A stretch of DNA of 5,199 nucleotides from Planctomycetota bacterium (GTDB lineage: Bacteria > Planctomycetota > Phycisphaerae > WQYP01 > JAJZKY01). The notes under the pieces are model-generated. The model did not search any database, was not told where the DNA came from, and saw only the letters and a program-made list of their open reading frames with translations. Both the position numbers and the translations under genes were made by a program. Of the stretch, positions 1 to 5,199 are shown piece after piece; position 1 is the first letter of the stretch, and each line of letters opens with the position of its first letter. The DNA lies in assembly GCA_021803885.1 (NCBI GenBank), contig JAJZKY010000404.1, positions 1 to 5,199 on the forward strand, read 5' to 3'.

Positions 1-26
1 CCCTATAGTATTACGAGAGTTGAACT
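1..26 (-). repeat. 26-bp perfect inverted repeat, left copy (at window edge)
   Basis: Bases 1-26 are the exact reverse complement of 1223-1248. Read on the minus strand this copy contains TCTCGTAATACTATAGGG and encodes the last visible residues (FNSRNTIG) of the URO-D-like protein. Identity stops at base 27. Whether the repeat continues left of base 1 cannot be seen. A 26-bp perfect match is far beyond chance in a 5-kb window. Confidence 0.9.
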
Positions 27-1053
27 CTTGCAGGGCTTCGAGCATAGCCAGAATATTCTCACGCGGCATACCGGGGCTGGTGCCGCCACCGACCGAAAGG
101 ATGATCCCCTCGCCACCCGATCCCTCCAGCACCTCCAGAGTCTCGTCCTTCACCTCTTCCGGCGTGCCGCGCACAGCGACTTCCAACGGATTCACGTTGC
201 CCATCAAACACATCCGGTCGCCTACACGGCGCTTCACCTCCGTGATGTGCCTCTGCTTGCCCCAGTTGAGGACGTTGAATCCGGTATCCGGAAGATGATC
301 GAGGCAGGCGTCTACTTCCGCATCATTGTGGTAAAGCTTCACCCAATCCTTGGGAAAGGCGTCGCAGATGCGCTTCAGATAGGGATGCGCAAACTCCAAG
401 TAGTGCTCCTCATTGATGAAGCCCACGATGTCGTCGAGGATGAAGATGCTCTGCACCGTGTCGCCCAGCACCTTCTGCTGTGCCTTGAGCCAGTCGATGA
501 CCACTCGCGTGCACAGATCGATCAGCCTGTGGGCGCCCTTGGGGTTCTCCACCAGATCGATCATGAAATTCGTCGTGCCACGCACAAATCCCGCCGTGCA
601 CAATGGCCCGCGCGCAGTCACCATGGGCAGGATGTAGCCCGCGTCCAGAATCCTCTGCCGGACGATCTTGTAGCGGTGCAGGGTGAGGGCCGCAAAGGCG
701 TCTGCTTCCACCTCGTACTCGGGAAAGTTGTCGATGTCCTCCAGATGGTAGAGCGTGTGATATTCGCTGGGCGTATTGTCCTCCCAGAACTTGATCTTCG
801 CGCCCAGCACTGAGGGCTCCGCGGCCATGCCGTACTCCATCCACCACGAGGGGATAAAAATGACATCCGGAAACTCGCGCATGATCTTTAGGTTCGATTG
901 AAACCAAAGCTCCGGGTCAAGGAAATAGTCCATGTGGCTGATCCCCAGATAGCCTGGTATCCAAGGGCTGTCAATAATCAACGCCATGGGGATCCTATCC
1001 ATCTTTTCACGGCGCGCCGCGCGCTTAAATGTTTCCCATTGTTCTGGCCGCAT
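1..1053 (-). CDS. URO-D superfamily protein (MtaA/CmuA-like methyltransferase type), 3' end beyond window edge
   Basis: Reading from 1053 down to base 1 gives 351 residues without a stop, close to the usual length of about 340-360 for the family, so only the last few residues are probably missing. The fold expected is a cytoplasmic TIM barrel. Visible landmarks are IPMALIIDSPWIPGYLGIS (residues 21-39), DPELWFQSNLKIM (46-58), FILDDIVGF (204-212), LYHNDAEVDA (240-249), MGNVNPLEV (284-292) and GGGTSPGMPRENI (322-334), the last three being typical of URO-D relatives. The N-terminal MRQAGR-type segment of haem-pathway HemE is absent, so haem synthesis is unlikely. The His-X-Cys zinc site of MtaA is replaced by His242-Asn-Asp, so coenzyme M methylation cannot be assumed. 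Methyl transfer or demethylation with a corrinoid partner is an inference from the superfamily. The start was chosen for its GGAGG site and family-like N terminus. In-frame ATGs at 1095 and 1272 lack such a site. The substrate is unknown. Confidence 0.85.
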   Translation of the reverse strand, partial: MRPEQWETFKRAARREKMDRIPMALIIDSPWIPGYLGISHMDYFLDPELWFQSNLKIMREFPDVIFIPSWWMEYGMAAEPSVLGAKIKFWEDNTPSEYHTLYHLEDIDNFPEYEVEADAFAALTLHRYKIVRQRILDAGYILPMVTARGPLCTAGFVRGTTNFMIDLVENPKGAHRLIDLCTRVVIDWLKAQQKVLGDTVQSIFILDDIVGFINEEHYLEFAHPYLKRICDAFPKDWVKLYHNDAEVDACLDHLPDTGFNVLNWGKQRHITEVKRRVGDRMCLMGNVNPLEVAVRGTPEEVKDETLEVLEGSGGEGIILSVGGGTSPGMPRENILAMLEALQEFNSRNTIG

Positions 1054-1064
1054 TTCTCCCTCCC
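1054..1064 (-). promoter_or_regulatory. Ribosome binding site of the URO-D-like gene
   Basis: On the minus strand the bases before the ATG read GGGAGGGAGAA. The core GGAGG (1063-1059) lies 5 bases from the start codon. This site decides the start, because the reading frame stays open upstream as far as a stop at 1284-1282 and contains two other ATGs without a Shine-Dalgarno sequence. Confidence 0.7.
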
Positions 1065-1222
1065 GATCAGCCTCGAAAGAGGTAATTCTTTCCATCGTGG
1101 CGGTTTTCAAATTCCAGTAACTGTTCCACCAGCTCAACAGAGGCTCCGAGCGGTGTCGTACTGGCCGAGGCTGCATCCGGGTCCGGTATTGAGAGTTCCG
1201 TGGGATATCGGCCTGCAGATTA

Positions 1223-1248
1223 AGTTCAACTCTCGTAATACTATAGGG
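1223..1248 (+). repeat. 26-bp perfect inverted repeat, right copy
   Basis: This is the plus-strand copy of the sequence at 1-26. It lies in non-coding DNA about 170 bases upstream of the URO-D-like start codon. Just outside the identity both copies share CCTGCA followed by short non-matching bases of unequal length, so homology is weak or absent beyond 26 bp on the inner side. The outer side cannot be compared because base 1 is the window edge. Confidence 0.9.
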
Positions 1249-1556
1249 TTTCCCTCCCGCGGCACACAACATCGATTCGCTTCACTGCGGTTCGACCAGA
1301 TTCTATTGGCCAAAACCCGCCTTGTTTTCTGCGAGATAGAATCGCCCCTCCAAGAACCCAGACTACGCAGTTCGATCTGTCTTGCTCACCAAGAACGAGC
1401 CTCACAATCTGTGGGTGGAAACTTAGCAAAGGTCAGGCCAATGTGCACCAGTCCGGTGGGCCGAATAGACCCTGCGCCGTCGGCTGTAACAAAACATTCA
1501 ACCGGCCTTCATCCTGCCGTAATCAGAGACATTCATATTAGGTCTGGTTGCCGAAA

Positions 1557-1823
1557 CTAACATGAGCGGCGCCGCCTAAAGGCATTTGAGGAGATCGTGT
1601 GGGCCGCTGAGATGTGGCTGGACGAGCATTCGTCATCGCGGGTAGTGGGGTCATTTGCGTAGAGGCTTTCCTCACGGGCTAAGTCCGCAATCATCTCCGC
1701 GGAAATTTCGGCGCTGCTGCTCCTTCGGCAACCAGGAAGGTTGCGCCTTTTCGCTGCGTGCTCTTTCGACAGCGCTGCCAGATCGGGTTGAGTGTGGCTT
1801 TCGGCATGGTGCTGATTGAGTGG
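1557..1823 (-). pseudogene. Possible unstarted reading frame or gene remnant, unrecognised
   Basis: Between stop codons at 1826-1824 and 1559-1557 the minus strand has an 88-codon frame. Its middle looks more protein-like than its neighbours: DLAALSKEHAAKRR, then AEISAEMIADLAREESLYA. The only ATG is in the middle (in SAEMIADL), with no clear ribosome binding site. An overlapping minus-strand frame at 1691-1900 has an ATG but basic, uneven composition. The Ala/Glu/Leu-rich helix-like stretch could be the relic of a small gene, or chance in GC-rich DNA. I do not recognise a family, so this is recorded as a weak candidate only. Confidence 0.15.
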
Positions 1824-2049
1824 TCAGCAAAGGCGCTACCTCTCAAGACGGGCCCAGCACTCGCCGCGGCAAGTTGCATCGTGTAAAAGTTCGTGCGCAC
1901 GGATTGTGTAAGATCTCAAGCTCCCCTCAAGCCACGGCGCTCGACAGGAAAGATTGCTGATGCACCTAAGTCATTGTCCACCCGACAAGAAATCGCTTCA
2001 TACACCAATCTTCAATGCACACAGATTTCAAAGCAGGCTTACTTCAAAT

Positions 2050-2055
2050 AGGAGA
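2050..2055 (+). promoter_or_regulatory. Ribosome binding site of the TonB-dependent receptor gene
   Basis: AGGAGA ends 7 bases before the ATG at 2063. It favours this start over the in-frame ATG at 2015. The latter would add 16 residues ahead of a typical signal peptide and has no good Shine-Dalgarno sequence. Confidence 0.75.
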
Positions 2056-2062
2056 CTACTGC

Positions 2063-4732
2063 ATGTTACGCAAGTGCATAATCGGTATCTGCATCGCGTT
2101 GTTTGGATATTCCTTTGCGTTTGCCTCAAGTGCTGCGAGCATTCCCACTACCGAGATTCATGGGAGAGTGGTGGACGCTTCCGGTGCGGCAATTGCCAAC
2201 GCGGCCGTTACCTTAACGGATTTGACAACCAACATTGTGCTGCACACGACGACGAACGCAAACGGAAAGTTTGATTTTAGCGGTGTGCCGGTCGAACCGC
2301 AGATGATAACTGTCGTGAAGTCAGGATTCGGAACATTCTCGCAGCAAGTAAAGCCGGCGATGACTGGCACCACCGCAAACGCGACGCTGAAGGTGGCCTC
2401 CATGGCGCAAAGCGTGACGGTGCGGGGTACCGTGAATCCCGAAGCCAAGCCGGTGCCTAGCCGTGAGGACGTAATGCTGACGCCCGATACTGTGCGGGTG
2501 CTTGACCGCCTGCAGTTGGAGGCAGCGGGACCACTTGCCGGTGGTGCGCAGATGATCCAGGCGACACCCGGCGCGAATGTTTTTGGATATGGAGAGACGG
2601 GCGGAACTAAATATTCGATCATGCTCAACGGCATCCAGCAAGGCTGGGCGGGCGAGGCGACCAGCTTTCCAGCCCCAGGCTCGCTGGGGGTTACCTTTGA
2701 CGGGGTCCCAGTAAGTGACCCGGCAACGGGATTGTGGCAGTCGGCGACTATGCCGCAGAACTTGGTTATCCAGGACCTGTCGACGACCTACGGGCCGGGC
2801 CTGCCCATGAATCGGTGGTTCAACAGCGTGGGCGGATCGGTGGATTTCACGCCCATTCAGCCGACCGTGGGACGTCACTTGAGCGTAGCTCTGTCCCAGG
2901 GGCCTTTTGGCCAGCAGAACTTTGCCTTTGTCGGCAACACCGGTCAGTTCAAGGGCTGGTCCACGGTGCTGGGCGGCGGATTGGGCCGGGGAGACGATTA
3001 CCTGCAGGGGCCGGACGGTTTCGGAAATCACTCCCAGAATGGATCGGTCTTCGGCAAGACGTTGAAGACCTTCTCAAAGGGAAGCATTGCGATGGGAATC
3101 ATGTACTCCAAAGCCGGCGGCTTCCGTCCCACTACGATTCCGCTCACGGATGTGGGCCTCCTGGAACCGAACGGCACGCATTTCAGCGAGCAGACAAGCG
3201 GGTTCTATAACGTGCTTCCCTATGCGGCTTACAACAAGTACGACACCAACGAGATGTTTCTCGGCTACGGACGCGAGAACCTTTTCTTGAGTAATTCGAG
3301 CACGCTGCAAAATATGACTTGGTTCAACCACATCCGCCGTTTCCACGCGCGCAACGAAGATGCGCTCGACCAAGGCGCCGAGGTGAACGAGTGGAACAAT
3401 CCGCACAGCAATATCTTCGGGGATGAAATCAATATGTCCCAGGTCTTCCCCTACAATACGATCAACTTCGGCGGCTACCTGTTGCATGAGCTCTATAACA
3501 CGCGCAACATTTTCTATAACCCCAACAGCGGGGCCAGTGGCGCAAAGCAGATTGTTGGCAAGGGCTCGAAGTTCCGCTCAGGTTACTTTGGCCAGGACAA
3601 CGTAGCATTTTACGCCCAAGATGATATTCACCCTCTTGCGCGTCTCCATATCATTCCCGGGGTACGTGTCGACGGCTTCGCCACCAGTTACAGTGACCAG
3701 GCGGCGCGCGACTTCACCTTCGCTCCCGGCGTGATTCCCTCGACGCACTGTTCGCTCTATCCCGTCACAGCAGATCCGTACAAGAACGTCTTGGGCTCAC
3801 CCAACGCAACAGACCAGGGTTCGATCTGCGGCGCGCATGAGAGCCGTTCGGCAGTTGAGCCCTCGATTGACGCCGCGGTGATGCCGAAGGACTGGCTCAC
3901 AATTTATGGCGGGTATGACACGCTCTACCGCAGCCCTTCGCTCGGCGGCGGCGGCGGCATGTTCCAGAAAGTGGATCCTAACTACTACATCCTGGCGAAA
4001 GGCGCCTACAGCCAAGGCGGCGTAAAGGTGCATTTCGAGAAAGCGCCCGGACTGGGGAACTTTATTGCCGGAGTGGATTACTACCACATAAGTTATACGA
4101 ATCAGGAGCTTGACTCCGAGACCGCTACGGGCATCGAGCTCACCTCCGGCGGCAACTCCGCTTACCATGGCGTTGACCTGTTTTTTGACTCCGATCCCAA
4201 CACCAACACGCATTTCTTCTTGAATTTCTCAGGAGAGGCCGCGAATTTCACTAACTATATCGTGGGCGGCACCAGCCTTGCCGAGTGCGCGGCGCAGGGG
4301 CTCGCATGCACTTCCTACGATAATCTGCCCGTCTGGAACACGCCCAACTTCACGCTGAACACCGGAATCTATTACGCGGTCCAGTACCATCATCACGAGT
4401 TAATCCAACCGCAATTTACGATCAATTCCACCGGATCCCAGCACCTGTTCAGCAACAATACCGGGGAACCTACTACGCAGACCATGCCGTCATATACCAC
4501 GGCGAATCTTGCCTTCGTGGCTCCGCTCAACTTCCTCGAGAAGCAGTCCGTCAATCTGGAAATGAATATCATTAACTTGGCGAATTCCAAGTACAACCAG
4601 TTTGAGTACATCTCCAGCGGCGGGTACTTTGCGCCCCTGGCGCCGAACCCAAACAACGTTCCCAGCGGTTACATCAACGCCTATCCTGGGGCGCCGCGCT
4701 CGATCTACGGCACGATCACATATCAGTTCTGA
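2063..4732 (+). CDS. TonB-dependent outer-membrane receptor with carboxypeptidase-regulatory-like domain
   Basis: This complete 889-residue protein is predicted to be an outer-membrane active transporter energised by TonB-ExbB-ExbD. Residues 1-20 form a signal peptide (MLRKC, then hydrophobic IIGICIALFGYSFAFA), probably cut near residues 20-25. Residues about 31-115 are a beta-sandwich of the carboxypeptidase-regulatory type (GRVVDASGAAIANAAVTLTD, NGKFDFSGVP). SVTVRGTV (117-124) may act as a degenerate TonB box. The plug spans about 133-265, with TFDGVPVSDP (211-220) and NSVGGSVDF (254-262). The barrel follows, with AFYAQDDIHPLARLHIIPGVRVDGF-type strands (515-539) and an ending in YGTITYQF, whose final Phe is the outer-membrane assembly signal. 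At 889 residues it is shorter than many acidobacterial Oar-like receptors (about 1,000-1,200). The plug and the C-terminal SSGGYF...PGAPRSIYG block recall compact siderophore- or vitamin-type receptors. The ligand is unknown. It has no co-directional neighbour and is followed by a hairpin, so it is probably a single-gene transcript. Confidence 0.93.
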   Translation: MLRKCIIGICIALFGYSFAFASSAASIPTTEIHGRVVDASGAAIANAAVTLTDLTTNIVLHTTTNANGKFDFSGVPVEPQMITVVKSGFGTFSQQVKPAMTGTTANATLKVASMAQSVTVRGTVNPEAKPVPSREDVMLTPDTVRVLDRLQLEAAGPLAGGAQMIQATPGANVFGYGETGGTKYSIMLNGIQQGWAGEATSFPAPGSLGVTFDGVPVSDPATGLWQSATMPQNLVIQDLSTTYGPGLPMNRWFNSVGGSVDFTPIQPTVGRHLSVALSQGPFGQQNFAFVGNTGQFKGWSTVLGGGLGRGDDYLQGPDGFGNHSQNGSVFGKTLKTFSKGSIAMGIMYSKAGGFRPTTIPLTDVGLLEPNGTHFSEQTSGFYNVLPYAAYNKYDTNEMFLGYGRENLFLSNSSTLQNMTWFNHIRRFHARNEDALDQGAEVNEWNNPHSNIFGDEINMSQVFPYNTINFGGYLLHELYNTRNIFYNPNSGASGAKQIVGKGSKFRSGYFGQDNVAFYAQDDIHPLARLHIIPGVRVDGFATSYSDQAARDFTFAPGVIPSTHCSLYPVTADPYKNVLGSPNATDQGSICGAHESRSAVEPSIDAAVMPKDWLTIYGGYDTLYRSPSLGGGGGMFQKVDPNYYILAKGAYSQGGVKVHFEKAPGLGNFIAGVDYYHISYTNQELDSETATGIELTSGGNSAYHGVDLFFDSDPNTNTHFFLNFSGEAANFTNYIVGGTSLAECAAQGLACTSYDNLPVWNTPNFTLNTGIYYAVQYHHHELIQPQFTINSTGSQHLFSNNTGEPTTQTMPSYTTANLAFVAPLNFLEKQSVNLEMNIINLANSKYNQFEYISSGGYFAPLAPNPNNVPSGYINAYPGAPRSIYGTITYQF

Positions 4733-4749
4733 CGCGCGCTGGTGCTGTT

Positions 4750-4790
4750 GCCAAGCCCGGAGCGGGAAAGCCCTCCGCTCCGGGCTTGGC
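4750..4790 (+). terminator. Strong hairpin after the receptor gene, probable terminator
   Basis: The arms 4750-4765 and 4775-4790 pair perfectly over 16 bp (core CCAAGCCCGGAGCGG with its reverse complement) around a 9-base loop, GAAAGCCCT. The hairpin begins 17 bases after the receptor stop codon, where a terminator is expected. The 3' side is GCATTAGG rather than a T-run, so it is not a textbook intrinsic terminator. It may instead stabilise the mRNA 3' end or work with Rho. Confidence 0.7.
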
Positions 4791-5199
4791 GCATTAGGAT
4801 CGTCCGCAGCGGCAGCCGGAACGCGGCACCGAGGATCGAAGGAGCGCTAACAATGAAGACGGTCTGCAGGATGCGCGTCCCCGCAACAGGGCTGCAATGC
4901 AGTCTTGGAATTCGGATCATGGCTGAATAGTCCATCAATTGCGCTAAGATTGCATCCTATGTAAGACACGCCATAAGCAAATGTTGGAACGTAACGAAAT
5001 CCTCAGTCGTCGATTCGCCGAATGCACGCAATCTTCAGCCCACTCTCAAAAAGAATGCAAACACCGCGTGGAACCCTAGTGCTGGGATTTGAAGCTAGAG
5101 TCGACTGTCTCGCGAGCCAACTGAAGCCAAAGGAAGTTCTCGCTGCTCTCAAGTGAGTCTTGCCCCGGCCATTCTTTCGAGCATCGCCACCGGCGCGGA
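4791..5199. other. Right-hand non-coding stretch, no clear gene
   Basis: Apart from the weak small frame at 4853-4930, nothing here is convincing. A 44-residue plus-strand frame (5022-5156, ending QLKPKEVLAALK) lacks a ribosome binding site. A minus-strand frame open from the right edge stops at 5005-5003 after about 64 codons, with a composition that suggests no family. It could be the tail of a gene lying to the right, but this cannot be judged from the fragment. I found no tRNA, although AGCTTCAAATCC on the minus strand near 5085 resembles a T-arm. Confidence 0.5.
4853..4930 (+). CDS. Possible 25-residue small protein, unrecognised
   Basis: A short frame opens with ATG at 4853 and closes with TAG at 4928-4930. 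Its main support is a near-ideal AAGGAG at 4839-4844, 8 bases before the ATG. The peptide begins MKTVCRMRVPATG, contains two Cys and is basic, with no clear membrane segment. It lies downstream of the receptor hairpin, so it would need its own promoter, and none is evident. A 5' extension in the same frame to an ATG at 4742 crosses the hairpin and is less likely. The ribosome binding site could be a coincidence. Confidence 0.2.
   Translation: MKTVCRMRVPATGLQCSLGIRIMAE

Larger units (their letters stand above)
1054..2062. other. Divergent intergenic region, about 1 kb, no convincing gene
   Basis: This spacer separates the starts of two divergent genes, so it must carry both promoters, but I see no strong -35/-10 pair. 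A TATAGT hexamer inside the repeat at 1223-1248 (minus strand) could serve the URO-D-like gene, with only a poor TTGTGT 18 bases upstream. On the plus strand TTGTCC near 1974 has no good partner. A long plus-strand frame (898-1560) overlaps the URO-D-like gene antisense and is rich in Arg, Ser and Pro with no family resemblance, so I treat it as chance. I looked for and did not see a tRNA, a cobalamin-riboswitch B12 box, transposase motifs or CRISPR repeats. Confidence 0.6.

Noticed and set aside
28..813. 261-codon plus-strand open frame
   Set aside because: It lies antisense to the URO-D-like gene, whose minus-strand translation carries clear family motifs. The plus-strand product is a His/Arg/Val-rich shadow.
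410..907. 165-codon minus-strand open frame
   Set aside because: It is in a different frame from the URO-D-like protein, over the same bases, and shows no family pattern.
1223..1248. TAATACTATAGGG in the repeat resembles a T7 phage promoter or a vector/adapter primer
   Set aside because: It equals the two ends of the T7 promoter but lacks the seven middle bases (GACTCAC), so it would not work as one. In both copies the GGG end points away from the 1-1248 segment, whereas an amplification primer at a contig end would point inward.
898..1560. 220-codon plus-strand open frame
   Set aside because: Its first part is antisense to the URO-D-like start region. The rest is rich in Arg, Ser and Pro with no domain pattern, and no ribosome binding site supports its start.
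1566..1575. 10-bp palindrome GCGGCGCCGC
   Set aside because: A short GC palindrome of this kind is expected by chance in GC-rich DNA and has no supporting context.
2015..2062. Longer N terminus for the receptor from the ATG at 2015
   Set aside because: The ATG at 2063 has an AGGAGA site and gives a standard signal peptide at the very N terminus. The extension would bury it behind 16 polar residues.
1900..2062. Cobalamin riboswitch upstream of the receptor
   Set aside because: No B12 box (GCCACTG-type) or its flanking conserved segments is present. The nearest, GCCACGG at about 1931, stands alone.
2321..3031. 236-codon minus-strand frame within the receptor gene
   Set aside because: It is an antisense shadow of a well-supported coding sequence, with no recognisable domain.
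5060..5110. tRNA T-arm-like sequence on the minus strand (AGCTTCAAATCC)
   Set aside because: The flanking bases do not form a 5-bp T-stem, and no acceptor or anticodon arm can be built around it.

Overview
The window looks like a piece of an Acidobacteriota-type genome (Terriglobia/Solibacter-like). I infer this from the TonB-dependent receptor with an N-terminal carboxypeptidase-regulatory-like domain, the moderately GC-rich coding sequence, and the long spacers between genes. This is an inference from gene style. No rRNA or marker gene is present to confirm it.

Layout. (1) Bases 1-1053, minus strand: a nearly complete gene for a uroporphyrinogen decarboxylase (URO-D) superfamily protein of the MtaA/CmuA-like methyltransferase type. 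It starts at 1053 behind a strong ribosome binding site and has not stopped when it reaches the left edge. (2) Bases 1054-2062: about 1 kb between two divergent genes with no convincing gene. It holds the second copy of a perfect 26-bp inverted repeat (1223-1248), whose first copy is exactly bases 1-26, and a possible unstarted reading frame at 1557-1823. (3) Bases 2063-4732, plus strand: a complete 889-residue TonB-dependent outer-membrane receptor with signal peptide, carboxypeptidase-regulatory-like domain, plug, beta-barrel and C-terminal phenylalanine. (4) Bases 4733-5199: a perfect 16-bp hairpin just after the receptor stop, probably its terminator, then about 400 bp with only tiny, doubtful reading frames.

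How the parts may work together: the two genes are divergent and about 1 kb apart, so they are not an operon. URO-D/MtaA-like enzymes often act on methyl groups carried by corrinoids, and TonB-dependent receptors take up scarce large nutrients such as corrinoids, iron chelates or glycans. A functional link is possible, but nothing in the sequence (for example a recognisable cobalamin riboswitch) demonstrates it. I did not find a convincing new biological system. The most unusual signal is the 26-bp inverted repeat at the window edge, which may be an assembly or amplification chimera, the visible tip of a longer inverted repeat, or the end of a small element.
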